A stretch of 14,566 nt of DNA, taken from NCBI GenBank assembly GCA_005809115.1, contig SYLK01000688.1:1-14566 (forward strand), written 5' to 3'. The translations under genes were made by a program, and so were the position numbers. The notes under the pieces are model-generated. The model saw only the letters and a program-made list of their open reading frames with translations. It was not told where the DNA came from and ran no database searches. Origin of the DNA: Planctomyces sp. (GTDB lineage: Bacteria; Planctomycetota; Planctomycetia; Planctomycetales; Planctomycetaceae). Below are positions 1 to 7,757 of the stretch, piece by piece. Position 1 is the stretch's first letter, and each line of letters opens with the position of its first letter.

Positions 1-941
1 CGATGATCTCACACGTCCAGGGGCCATCTGCCCCGACGACTCCCCCTTATGTCAGCCTGTGTTACACCTGCACTCATGGACCTTACAACGAACCGGGGCC
101 CGGCTTTCTCGGCTCGGCCCGCGAACCGTTTCGCCCGATGGGGCCGACGCGAGACGACATGATTCTGAATGGAGTGACACTCGAACGGCTGGCCGATCGC
201 AGACAGCTGCTCAGCAGCTTCGATCGTATTCGCAGTGACATCGATGCCTCGTCGCGGATGACGGGGATCGATACCTTTACCGAACAGGCACTGGGGCTGC
301 TGACGTCGTCCAGGCTGGCTGATGCACTCGACCTTTCCCGGGAAGACCCTCGCGTTGTCGCACGCTACGGTACGGGAGACCCGACCGTCTTTATGGACGC
401 CAACGGAGCCCCGCGGGTGCCGCAGAGCCTGCTGTTGGCGCGGCGACTGATTGAGGCGGGGGTTCGCGTCGTGACGCTGAACTACAGCAAGTGGGACTGG
501 CATGGCGGGACCAATACTGAAGGACGGGCGGACAATTCCATCTTTGTGCGGGAAGCCGAAGATTTCCCGGTTTTTGATCAGTGCGTCAGCGCTCTCGTTG
601 AAGATCTGCACCTGCGCGGTCTTGCCGAAGACTGTGCCGTCGTTGTGTGGGGCGAATTCGGACGTACGCCGGTGATCAGTCGCAACGTCGGGCGCGACCA
701 CTGGCCACAGGTTAACTGTGCCCTGCTGGCAGGCGGAAACATGAGGCACGGTCAGGTCATCGGAGCAACCGACCGCATCGCGGGAGAAGCCGTGTCTCGC
801 CCGGTGACCTACGGCGAGGTCTACTCGACGTTGTTCCGTCACATGCAGATTGACGTGGGAACGACCACCATTTCAGACCTCAACGGCCGTCCACAGTATC
901 TGGTGGAAGAACCGGCACGGGTCATGCCCGAACTCATCTGA
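1..941 (+). CDS. DUF1501 family protein, 3' part (5' end outside window)
   Basis: The reading frame is open from the left edge (first complete codon at base 3) to a TGA at 939-941, giving at least 312 residues. The ATG at base 3 is probably internal: the frame begins directly in conserved family sequence (ISHVQGP, then CYTCTHGPYNEPGPGFLG), and full DUF1501 proteins carry a leader and roughly 100 more residues before this. Family hallmarks are visible in order: GTGDPTVFMDANGAPRVPQSLL, a WDWHGG stretch, VVVWGEFGRTP, GRDHWP and, near the end, GATDRIAGEAVSRPV and LNGRPQYLVE. DUF1501 proteins resemble the alkaline-phosphatase/sulfatase fold, are very abundant in planctomycetes, and are usually encoded beside DUF1549/DUF1553 cytochrome-like genes. 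No such partner is visible because the upstream side is cut off. The biochemical role is not established. The family call is secure; the function is not. Confidence 0.93.
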   Translation, partial: MISHVQGPSAPTTPPYVSLCYTCTHGPYNEPGPGFLGSAREPFRPMGPTRDDMILNGVTLERLADRRQLLSSFDRIRSDIDASSRMTGIDTFTEQALGLLTSSRLADALDLSREDPRVVARYGTGDPTVFMDANGAPRVPQSLLLARRLIEAGVRVVTLNYSKWDWHGGTNTEGRADNSIFVREAEDFPVFDQCVSALVEDLHLRGLAEDCAVVVWGEFGRTPVISRNVGRDHWPQVNCALLAGGNMRHGQVIGATDRIAGEAVSRPVTYGEVYSTLFRHMQIDVGTTTISDLNGRPQYLVEEPARVMPELI

Positions 942-1160
942 TCACCGAGCGCCGCTACCCGGCACGACTCCACATTCTGGCCTCGCGGCGCTTCGGTCAT
1001 TTCTGCTATTCTCGCCCGGCAGGTGCCGCCGGCACGGTCCCGGCACTGACCTTTCGGACAGGCCTGCGCCGAGCGGCCGCGCCTGCAGGCGGACCGTACC
1101 ACAACAGCGTGCGACGTCCGCAGTCTCCAGTGAGCCGTTTTCCGCGAGCGAGGTTCAAGG
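942..1160. other. Intergenic region between DUF1501 gene and secreted repeat protein gene
   Basis: This 219-bp GC-rich spacer holds no convincing gene. A short extended -10-like string (TGCTATTCT, about 1004-1012) could be a promoter for the next gene, but there is no recognisable -35 at the usual distance. Short inverted repeats such as GTGC/GCAC near 1023-1036 are too weak, and lack a T-run, to be called a terminator. A modest GAGG (1150-1153) precedes the downstream ATG. Confidence 0.4.
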
Positions 1161-2417
1161 ATGAAATCTCCCAGCCCAAAATTCCCCATCTCCCTGACAT
1201 CTCTGATTTTCTGTGCAGTCACATTGCCCGGGATGGCCATTGAGGTCGCCCCCACGCCGGTGGCGGCACCCACGGCCCCGGCAGGCGCCCCGGCCGAGGC
1301 GGCAGCCACGCCCGATCCGGCAGCCACGCCCGATCCGGCAGCCACGCCCGATCCGGCGGCCACTCCCGATCCCGTAGCCACTCCCGATCCGGCGGCCACT
1401 CCCGATCCCGTAGCCACGCCCGAGGTGGCACCCACGTCCGATCCGGTAGCCACGTCCGAGGTGGCACCAACGTCCGAGACAACATCCACGTCCGAGACGT
1501 GGCAGCTGAAATATCAGTTCCGGGAGGGGCAGGAGCTGCGCCTGCGAACGCGGCAGACCGCGACGCTGGAGGCGATGGCGGGTGAGAATCGGAAGACGGA
1601 CAAGTCGGAGGTCGAGCACCGGCAGCTGATGAAGATCCTTTCGGTGGACGATGACGGCAGGGCTCACGTCACGCTGCAGTTCGAACACGTGCGGATGCTG
1701 AGTCAGACGGATGATCTGCCACCCAGCGTATTCGACAGCAGCATGAAGCCGGAAGAAATCCCCCCCCGGTACCGCGAGACGTCAGAGCGTCTCAAGGGGC
1801 CGGCGGTCAGATTCACGCTGTATCCGTCGGGCAACGGCCACCAGGAAAAATCGGACATTCGGCCCACAGGTGGAAAACCGGATGGACCCAGCGGTGGCGA
1901 CAGTGAAGCTGCCGCCGGCCGTGAAGCCGCCGCCGGCGGTGCATCAGCCGCCGGCAGTGAAGCGTCGCCGGCGGGATTCCTGATGCCTCTGCCGACGGAG
2001 GACGTACGGATCGGAGACACCTGGAAGGACACTCAGCGCGTCAAGGTCCGGGTCACCCGAGACATCAACCGCTCGATCGAGATTCTGCGATCATTTCGTC
2101 TGGTGGCGGTGGAGAATGGCATCGCACAGATTTCGTTCAATTCGTCGATCACATCACCGGTGACCCATCCGGGGGTGCGTGCACAGCTGATGCAGTCGAC
2201 ACCTCGGGGCACGCTGCACTTTGACATCGCCAGGGGAGTGATGCTTCGCAAGCAATGGAAGTTCGACCAGTCCGTGATTAACGCCATGGGCAAGGACACG
2301 GTGGTCACGTCCTGGGGCGAATTTTCGGAAGAGCTGATCGAGTCAGCGAATCCCCTCGGCACTGATGCTCAGGCTGCCGCTGCCGCGGCGACTTCACCCG
2401 TGGCATCCGCACGCTGA
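1161..2417 (+). CDS. Secreted repeat-containing protein, DUF6263-like
   Basis: This 418-residue protein starts at ATG 1161, with GAGG seven bases upstream. Residues 1-26 look like a Sec signal peptide (KSPSPK, then hydrophobic SLTSLIFCAVTLPGMA). Residues about 29-112 are a Pro/Ala/Thr-rich linker built around the hexapeptide AATPDP, encoded by 18-bp tandem units. The folded part begins at WQLKYQFREGQELRLR. It includes a stretch on threshold conditions (LPPSVFDSSMKPEEIPPRY), a second low-complexity Ala/Gly/Ser segment (about 244-275), the phrase MPLPTEDVRIGDTWKD, and a C-terminal half ending EFSEELIE. This layout matches planctomycete secreted proteins I recall as DUF6263, which share 'YxFREGQ', 'MPLP...VGDSW' and a C-terminal 'GTxxFDxxxG'. 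No catalytic residues are recognised. Likely exported or envelope-attached; function unknown. Stop is TGA. Confidence 0.8.
   Translation: MKSPSPKFPISLTSLIFCAVTLPGMAIEVAPTPVAAPTAPAGAPAEAAATPDPAATPDPAATPDPAATPDPVATPDPAATPDPVATPEVAPTSDPVATSEVAPTSETTSTSETWQLKYQFREGQELRLRTRQTATLEAMAGENRKTDKSEVEHRQLMKILSVDDDGRAHVTLQFEHVRMLSQTDDLPPSVFDSSMKPEEIPPRYRETSERLKGPAVRFTLYPSGNGHQEKSDIRPTGGKPDGPSGGDSEAAAGREAAAGGASAAGSEASPAGFLMPLPTEDVRIGDTWKDTQRVKVRVTRDINRSIEILRSFRLVAVENGIAQISFNSSITSPVTHPGVRAQLMQSTPRGTLHFDIARGVMLRKQWKFDQSVINAMGKDTVVTSWGEFSEELIESANPLGTDAQAAAAAATSPVASAR
1302..1427 (+). repeat. 18-bp tandem repeat encoding AATPDP hexapeptides
   Basis: Six near-identical 18-bp units (type gcagccacgcccgatccg) run head to tail from 1302 to 1409, followed by a seventh degenerate copy to 1427 and looser derivatives to about 1497. 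Units differ at a few positions: gca/gcg/gta at the start, acg/act in the middle, ccg/ccc at the end. The alternating variants of units 4-6 suggest duplication of a two-unit block. The repeat stays in frame, so copy-number change would only alter the length of the linker behind the signal peptide. Confidence 0.9.
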
Positions 2418-2458
2418 GAGCCCCGAGAAATCCTGTGGAGTCAGAAGGTTCTTCAGCA

Positions 2459-3241
2459 ATGCGTCCCTGGATTCTGGCCGAGACAAATTACGCCCATGTG
2501 CGGGATTTTTCGTATGAGGTGGCGGTTTTGCCGCTGGGTGCGACGGAGCCGCACAACCTGCATCTGCCGTATGGAACCGATACGCTGGAAGCTGATGCGA
2601 TCGGAACGCGGGTCTGCGAAGCCGCATGGAATCTGGGAGCGAAGGTGGTGATGCTGCCGGCGATTCCCTATGGAACCGAGACAAATCAGGCCCGGTGTCG
2701 GCTGTCGATCAATGTGAACCCTTCCACTCTGGGAATGGTGATTCGCGACATAGTCAATTCACTGGCAGGCCACGGTGTGCGGAAGCTGGTGCTGCTGAAC
2801 AGTCACGGCGGCAACGAGTTCAAGCCACTGCTTCGTGAACTGATGGGAAGCACGAGCGTCCATTTATTCCTGTGCGACTGGTTCCGCGGCTTGTCGGGGG
2901 ATGCTCAGCAGGAGATTTTCGACGAGCCGGGTGATCACGCCGGGGAAATGGAAACATCGCTGGCGCTGGCCTGTTTTCCGCATCTGGTGCGAATGACCCC
3001 GGACGGTCGACTGGCGGCGGACGCCGGCGCGACCGCTCCCACTCGATTCGAGGCCGTGAATCGCGGCTGGGTCAGCATTACCCGGCCCTGGCATCTGTTG
3101 ACGACGAATACGGGTGCCGGCAATCCGTTCGCGGCCACGTCAGACCGTGGAGAGCAGCTGATTCGGGTGATCGTGGACCGCCTTTCGGTGTTCCTGTTCG
3201 AGCTGTCTGAGGCGAAACTGGACGATCGATTTCCGTTCTAA
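2459..3241 (+). CDS. Creatininase family amidohydrolase
   Basis: The 260-residue protein is taken from ATG 2459, because AGAAGG (2443-2448) lies ten bases upstream. A GTG at 2435 would add eight unconserved residues. The creatininase fold signature is clear: LPLGATEPHNLHLPYGTD (E30, H32 and D41 are the expected first metal ligands), then LLNSHGGNE (H116) and GDHAGEMETS, whose Glu is the usual remaining ligand in this group. The family contains metal-dependent hydrolases acting on C-N bonds of cyclic or formyl amides, such as creatinine amidohydrolase and FAPy-type deformylases. The HGGN form, rather than the NGHYEN of true creatininase, argues against creatinine as the substrate. No signal peptide is seen, so it is likely cytoplasmic. 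Stop is TAA. It begins 41 bp after the previous gene and could be co-transcribed with it. Substrate unknown. Confidence 0.9.
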   Translation: MRPWILAETNYAHVRDFSYEVAVLPLGATEPHNLHLPYGTDTLEADAIGTRVCEAAWNLGAKVVMLPAIPYGTETNQARCRLSINVNPSTLGMVIRDIVNSLAGHGVRKLVLLNSHGGNEFKPLLRELMGSTSVHLFLCDWFRGLSGDAQQEIFDEPGDHAGEMETSLALACFPHLVRMTPDGRLAADAGATAPTRFEAVNRGWVSITRPWHLLTTNTGAGNPFAATSDRGEQLIRVIVDRLSVFLFELSEAKLDDRFPF

Positions 3242-3304
3242 CTGGAGAACACACCGATTCTGCATTAGACTCCGTCAGTCGTTCCCACATTTGCGGAGAG
3301 TGTT
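3242..3304. promoter_or_regulatory. Short intergenic spacer with ribosome binding site for the next gene
   Basis: This 63-bp spacer separates the creatininase gene from the J-like/MshEN gene. GGAGAG at 3295-3300 lies four bases before a GTG start at 3305 and fixes that start. I see no clear promoter or terminator, so read-through from the gene upstream is plausible. Confidence 0.5.
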
Positions 3305-4363
3305 GTGGCTGAGACTGAAATTGATGTCTACAAGGAATGGCTGGGAATTCCGGAAGGTGTTCGTCCTCCTGACTATTACACCCTGCTGAGGGTTGTGCAG
3401 TTTGAGGATGACATCGACAAGATCCGCAGCAATTACCGCAAACTGAACGCCCACGTCCGCAAATACGCGACGGGCCAGTTTCTGGTGCAGTCGCAGATGC
3501 TGCTGAACGAACTCGCCAGGGCGATGCTGTGCCTGACCGATCCGGTTGGCAAGGCGGATTATGACGCGAGTCTGGGACGTGAGACGGCCGGGCCGGATGA
3601 GACGGCCGAACCGGCGACAACACTCGATTATCTGCTGGCAAAGAAACTCATCCAGCGTTCGCAGGTGGCCGAGATTGAACACTTTGCTTCTGCGCGAGGA
3701 GTGTCTCATCGGGATGCCGTGATCCAGATGAAACTGGTGGAACCCCCGGAAGCCACCCGGGCGCTGGCTGCGGAGCTGCGTCTGCCGTATGTTGACCTTG
3801 AGGACATGCTTCCGGAGGACGATGTGCTGGATCGCCTGCCGCGGCGGACCGTGAAGAAACATTCGTGCCTGCCGCTGTTTGAAGACCGGGGCCAGCTGCT
3901 GGTCGCCTGTATTGACGAACCCAGTGTGCAGCTGGAGGACGAGATCCGCCTGCGTTTCGGCGTTCCCATGCGTGCCGTGCTGGCAGTTCCGCGCGGTGTG
4001 AATCAGGCCATCGCCAGATATTATGCTCCGGGAACACGGGAAGAAGCGGTCGAGACGCTCGCGTCGACGCCGTCGAAGGGCAGCGCTGATCCCGGATCGG
4101 GCAAAAACGATTCTGCCCGAAAGGAAGCAGCCCGGAAAGACAAGGCAGAGAAACCGGCACGCCGTCGTGCGGGGCCGCTCTCTGACGAAGAAAAATCCCA
4201 GCGGATGCAGTACTCACTGATTGCCATCTGCTGGTCAGTCATCGGCACCGTCGGCATCTCCTATGCAACTGCCGAACAGCTGGGAATCTTCCACTACGGA
4301 CTCGCCGTGGTGATTGGCCTGGGCGTGGCGGCACTCCTGAGACTCACCTACTGGAAAAGCTGA
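3305..4363 (+). CDS. Membrane protein with J-like N-terminus and MshEN (GspE N-terminal-like) domain
   Basis: The 352-residue protein starts with GTG 3305, behind a good GGAGAG. Residues about 15-92 (PPDYYTLL, LLNELARAMLCLTDP, KADYD) are the J-domain-like module that planctomycetes place at the head of many signalling proteins. The HPD tripeptide of true DnaJ is absent, so DnaK stimulation is doubtful. Residues about 105-241 match the N-terminal domain of GspE/PilB-type secretion ATPases (MshEN): a helical part with LLAKKLIQRSQVAEIE, then LRLPYVDLEDMLPEDDVLDRLP, the string HSCLPLF, and ACIDEPS. MshEN domains can bind cyclic-di-GMP, but I have not aligned the ligand motif. No ATPase domain follows. 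Instead there is a charged Lys/Arg/Ala linker (about 255-300) and two transmembrane helices to the C-terminus. Probably an inner-membrane protein with a cytoplasmic sensory or scaffold head. Exact role unknown. Confidence 0.75.
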   Translation: MAETEIDVYKEWLGIPEGVRPPDYYTLLRVVQFEDDIDKIRSNYRKLNAHVRKYATGQFLVQSQMLLNELARAMLCLTDPVGKADYDASLGRETAGPDETAEPATTLDYLLAKKLIQRSQVAEIEHFASARGVSHRDAVIQMKLVEPPEATRALAAELRLPYVDLEDMLPEDDVLDRLPRRTVKKHSCLPLFEDRGQLLVACIDEPSVQLEDEIRLRFGVPMRAVLAVPRGVNQAIARYYAPGTREEAVETLASTPSKGSADPGSGKNDSARKEAARKDKAEKPARRRAGPLSDEEKSQRMQYSLIAICWSVIGTVGISYATAEQLGIFHYGLAVVIGLGVAALLRLTYWKS

Positions 4364-4391
4364 CGACTCACGACTTTCTGCTGCCTCGGAT

Positions 4392-6569
4392 TCAGTTGTT
4401 CTCGGACTTCTTTGCCGAAGTCAGTTTTCGGCTGATCCACTGCTTCAGCCGGCTGAACACGGCATTCCCGATCGATTCTCGCTGCCGACCGAAAGTTGCG
4501 TAGCCGGTTTCCCCGCAGTACAGCGCCTGCGAGACATCGGCGGGAAGGCGCACGACCGCGCGGTATCGCGGTTCTGTCAGTCGCATGGACGAATCCTGCT
4601 GATCCCGGGTGTCGTCCGGCTGGATCACGGTGAGCGGTCCGCCCACGGTGGCAGCCATGGCCGGATGTGACAACTGCGTCGACGCACGAGGCTCGACGCG
4701 TGCAAATCGGCCATGTGCCACTTCACGGATTCCTGTCCGAATGCGGACGTCGCTGCCGACCAGAGGCAGGACTTCGTCAATGTCACTGTCGGCTATGGAC
4801 AGCACAAGTTCCTTCGCAGCTTCGTCGCCAACGGCCAGAAGTTCCAGGCCGGGAGCGACGTACCTGCCCGGCAGCTGCAGGACTGACCGCGCCACAACTT
4901 TTCCGGTGAGGGGCGCCCGGACGGACAGCGACTGAAACTGATGTCTGGCTGACGCCAGTCGCTGTTCGAGCGCCTCGCGATTGCGCAGTTCCACCTGAGC
5001 CACTCCGGGTTCGTGACGGTCACTGGCCATCCTCTGCCGAATCCGGCTCTGCTCAACGGACAGCAACAGGCCATGGTACTGGCTGGTAATTTCTGCATTC
5101 CGCAGCGTGAGCAGAACATCGCCCGCCTGCACACTCTCCCCGTCCACGACATGAACACGTTCGACAAATCCGGCGACGGCGCTCCGCACAACCGCCAGGT
5201 CTTCATAGTCGACGATGCCGGGCGCGGTCACACCGGCAGGACTCGGGACACTGGTAAATCCCAGAACGACTGCCACGACCAGAGTGATCGAGACGATCAT
5301 CGCCCGGTACGCAGACCGCGGGGCCTCGCGCCACTGACGGATGAACTCACGCCCGGATTTCAGCAGGGGCGTCCCGAACCAGCAGATGACGCCGAACGCC
5401 GCGAGCAGAATCCCGGATCCCTCCCACAAAACTGACGCCATCAGCACCAGCGAAGCACAGACGGCAATCCGCCACACGGCAGCACAGATGCCATAGATCA
5501 CCAGCAGCCAGTGATGCGGACCGGTCCGATCGGGAAATCCTGACGGCGTGCCATAGAACAGCCATGCGGTCATCTCCCTGGTTCGTCGGGTGCTCTCTGA
5601 ATACAGATTCGGAACATTGAGCAGGTCCGCCAGAATGTAGTAACCGTCAAATCGCATCAGGGGATTGAGGTTAAAGACGATCGTGGAAACACTCGCCATG
5701 AAGACCAGATTGTACAGCAGGTGGGCCAGCAGCGGCGAATCGACACGGCTCCAGGCGATGGTCGCGATAGCGGCGATGATGAGTTCCACATAGATTCCCG
5801 CGGCGGCCACATGGATTCTCTGCCACTTCGAGATGAATCGCCAGGATGACGTCACATCTACCCAGGCCAGCGGCGCAAACAGAACGAACACGATGCCCAT
5901 TTCCCGAACCTCGCCGCCATACCGCCGGCAGGCAAACCCGTGAGCAAATTCATGAACGATCTTGAGGATGACCCACGCAGCCAGCAGCCACAGCCAGTTG
6001 GTGCGAGAGAACACCGCGTCAGAGGCTCGCAGAAATCGATCCCATTGTGACGACACCGTGGAGGCTGCCACACCCGCCAGTACCAGGCCGCCGAGCGCCG
6101 CCGGCAGACTGAACAGCCAGCCCACGAATGGCAACAGGGCTGCCAGAAGTGCGTCCGGATGGAACAGGGGAATCCTGGCCCAGAACGGATTGATCCGGTC
6201 GGACGATCCGCGTCCACCCGGAGCCCCGTGACTTGCCGCGGGGCCTGAACCTCCTTCGGTGAACTGAGCCAGCTGATTTTCAATCAGCCAGGAATACACG
6301 CGGGTGGCCTGTGCCTGGGTCAGAGCCGTGGGGCCCAGACGCTGAGCTGTCATTGTGAGGGCTTCAGCAAACACGGTGTCGCCGTCCAGCAGAGAGATGA
6401 ACACATACTCCGCATAGCCGACTCGATAGAACGTCGCGGTCGAGGTGACCTCGATCTGGCAGCAGGTTCTGCCGTGGTGGCACATGGGAATGAACACGAG
6501 ATCCGTCCGCAGCCGCACGCGGCTGCAGTTGAGATCGATCGTCGAGAGATCCGGGCTGTTGTTCACCAT
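4392..6569 (-). CDS. PqqD-like / M50 site-2 protease-like / HlyD adaptor fusion protein
   Basis: ATG 6569 gives 725 residues and overlaps the TGA of the gene upstream (ATGGTGA); AGGTGG lies five bases before it. A GTG at 6578 would add three residues. Order of parts: about 20-105, a PqqD-like domain (YAEYVFISLLDGDTVFAEAL); about 140-300, several transmembrane helices with the zinc motif HEFAH at 206-210 and NLNPLMRFDGYY at about 301-311, the two hallmarks of M50 proteases; more hydrophobic helices at about 355-400 and 423-440; then a HlyD-type module starting RSAVAGFVERVHVVDGESVQAGD, with a coiled coil and a second lipoyl half (SVRAPLTGKVV). Protease and transporter-adaptor parts are therefore on one inner-membrane chain. 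Known relatives sit in export clusters beside HlyD and TolC genes. Last gene of the five-gene cluster. It ends 28 bp from the convergent J-like/MshEN gene with no obvious hairpin between. Confidence 0.85.
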   Translation of the reverse strand: MVNNSPDLSTIDLNCSRVRLRTDLVFIPMCHHGRTCCQIEVTSTATFYRVGYAEYVFISLLDGDTVFAEALTMTAQRLGPTALTQAQATRVYSWLIENQLAQFTEGGSGPAASHGAPGGRGSSDRINPFWARIPLFHPDALLAALLPFVGWLFSLPAALGGLVLAGVAASTVSSQWDRFLRASDAVFSRTNWLWLLAAWVILKIVHEFAHGFACRRYGGEVREMGIVFVLFAPLAWVDVTSSWRFISKWQRIHVAAAGIYVELIIAAIATIAWSRVDSPLLAHLLYNLVFMASVSTIVFNLNPLMRFDGYYILADLLNVPNLYSESTRRTREMTAWLFYGTPSGFPDRTGPHHWLLVIYGICAAVWRIAVCASLVLMASVLWEGSGILLAAFGVICWFGTPLLKSGREFIRQWREAPRSAYRAMIVSITLVVAVVLGFTSVPSPAGVTAPGIVDYEDLAVVRSAVAGFVERVHVVDGESVQAGDVLLTLRNAEITSQYHGLLLSVEQSRIRQRMASDRHEPGVAQVELRNREALEQRLASARHQFQSLSVRAPLTGKVVARSVLQLPGRYVAPGLELLAVGDEAAKELVLSIADSDIDEVLPLVGSDVRIRTGIREVAHGRFARVEPRASTQLSHPAMAATVGGPLTVIQPDDTRDQQDSSMRLTEPRYRAVVRLPADVSQALYCGETGYATFGRQRESIGNAVFSRLKQWISRKLTSAKKSENN

Positions 6570-7729
6570 CCCAGCCACCTGATCGCGGCCCAGACCGCCT
6601 TGTGAAACAGGTTCCAGCCCAGCGGGCGGCGTTCCGTCGTGATTCGAGCGTTTCCACGCATGCCCGGCCGCAGACTGCCGTCAGCGTTCGCCAGGCTGAC
6701 TTCGGCGATAAAGACATTCACGTGGTCTTTCAGCTCGGCCCGCGGATGAATTCGCTCAACCGCAGCGTCCCGGTTCTGTCCGGGAAAGGCGTCGAGCCAG
6801 ATCCGCACCGGGATTCCCGGGTACATCAGCCGGATCTCTTCCTCGGGGATCGCCAGCTCCACCACCATCTGATCGAGCGGAGCCACTTCGAACAGTGGCT
6901 GCCAGATTTCCAGTGCCATGCCTTCTGACCGCTGCAGATCACCTGCGACCACGATGCCGTCAACCGGGCTGAGGATCTGCAGGTGGGTCCTGCGATCCCG
7001 CAGCAGCTCGATCTGCATCCTCAGTCGCTGAACTTCCAGCTCGGCAATCTGCGCCTTCCCGGATTCATGGGCGGCCAGGTATCCTGCACGTTCTTTCGAA
7101 ACCCGGTGCACGTCAGCCTCGGCGGCGGCAAGTTCCCACTGGATTTCCCGTTCATCCAGCCTGGCCAGAACATCGTGGATCGACACGATGTCGCCGGGCT
7201 TGACAAATGACTGGTCCAGCCGGCCGGCAAATGGAGCGGCGATATGACGCCGGGTTACTGGCTGGAGTTCACAGTCACAAGTGACTCGCCAGGGAACCGG
7301 GATCAGCAGAACGCCGCAGACCGCCCCGCACACAGCCAGCATCGTGGCGCCTCGTCGCTGACGCACCGCGTGCTGACATCCGGCAAGGAGCCTCTGCAGG
7401 CGATTTTTCTGCGCACGCAGCAGTAACCCGATCGCTGCAGCCAGCGGCCGAAACGCCGCCGCGACAAAATTCAGCAGCTCGAGATCCTGCAGAGTCTGCC
7501 GCTTACCAGACATCAGCCATGCGCCCCGAACCATACCGGATTCGTCACGCAGCACGACGCTGACAACAGCCTCAGCGTTCACATATTCCACATACTGGCG
7601 ATGGGCACAGAGACCATGACGATCCTCGTTCTGCAGCGGTGGCCACGCGGATATTTCTCCCCGCGCAATCGACTCCTGCAGAACCGCCTGTGCCCGGCGC
7701 ACGGACTCCGAACTGTTGTCGACAGCCAC
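6563..7729 (-). CDS. GAF-HlyD adaptor, C-terminal part downstream of an in-frame TGA
   Basis: Taken from GTG 7729 this is 388 residues, but the same frame is open back to a TGA at 7754-7756 and continues beyond it, so this is probably the second part of one gene that begins at 8554. Residues 1-105 complete a GAF domain begun upstream (VSVVLRDESGMVRGAWLM). Residues about 128-145 form one transmembrane helix. Residues 160-195 are the first lipoyl half (IAAPFAGRLDQSFVKPGD), 195-245 a coiled coil, and 250 onward the second half (ILSPVDGIVVAGDLQRSEGM) plus the beta-barrel. That is a cytoplasmic sensor head joined to a periplasmic HlyD-type adaptor. The GTG is a poor start: the only GGAG is two bases away, and starting here cuts the GAF domain. 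It overlaps the next gene by seven bases. Family call is secure; whether it is made as a separate chain is doubtful. Confidence 0.8.
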   Translation of the reverse strand: MAVDNSSESVRRAQAVLQESIARGEISAWPPLQNEDRHGLCAHRQYVEYVNAEAVVSVVLRDESGMVRGAWLMSGKRQTLQDLELLNFVAAAFRPLAAAIGLLLRAQKNRLQRLLAGCQHAVRQRRGATMLAVCGAVCGVLLIPVPWRVTCDCELQPVTRRHIAAPFAGRLDQSFVKPGDIVSIHDVLARLDEREIQWELAAAEADVHRVSKERAGYLAAHESGKAQIAELEVQRLRMQIELLRDRRTHLQILSPVDGIVVAGDLQRSEGMALEIWQPLFEVAPLDQMVVELAIPEEEIRLMYPGIPVRIWLDAFPGQNRDAAVERIHPRAELKDHVNVFIAEVSLANADGSLRPGMRGNARITTERRPLGWNLFHKAVWAAIRWLGW

Positions 7730-7745
7730 AGCTCCGGAGACGGCA

Positions 7746-7757
7746 GTGACATGTCAC
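7746..7757 (-). other. In-frame TGA interrupting the GAF-HlyD frame, inside a 12-bp palindrome
   Basis: On the minus strand the frame reads GST, then TGA (7756-7754), then HVTAVSG, with no change of frame. The conserved GAF domain runs straight across. The TGA is the only stop between the start at 8554 and the end at 6563. It lies in the perfect palindrome GTGACATGTCAC (7746-7757). One substitution would restore a sense codon such as CGA, TGC, TGT or TGG. A nonsense mutation, a base error, read-through or selenocysteine are all formally possible. The first two are the simplest, because TGA is the normal stop of the neighbours. Confidence 0.85.

Noticed and set aside
1302..1497. CRISPR-like array
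   Set aside because: Units are 18 bp, directly adjacent without spacers, and translate to a regular hexapeptide in a gene.
839..1688. Long open frames on the minus strand opposite the repeat region (up to 216 residues)
   Set aside because: They are Gly/Arg/Val-rich mirror translations of the 18-bp repeat, open in several frames at once, while the plus frame has a signal peptide and a recognisable domain.
2435..2458. GTG 2435 as the creatininase start
   Set aside because: The added eight residues are not family-like, and AGAAGG is positioned for the ATG at 2459.
4364..4391. Bidirectional terminator between the convergent genes
   Set aside because: Only 28 bp, with no stem longer than about four pairs and no T-run.
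7729..7756. A frameshift as the cause of the split GAF-HlyD gene
   Set aside because: The distance between the TGA and the downstream start is 27 bases, a multiple of three, and the conserved sequence continues in the same frame. A substitution, not an indel, explains it.
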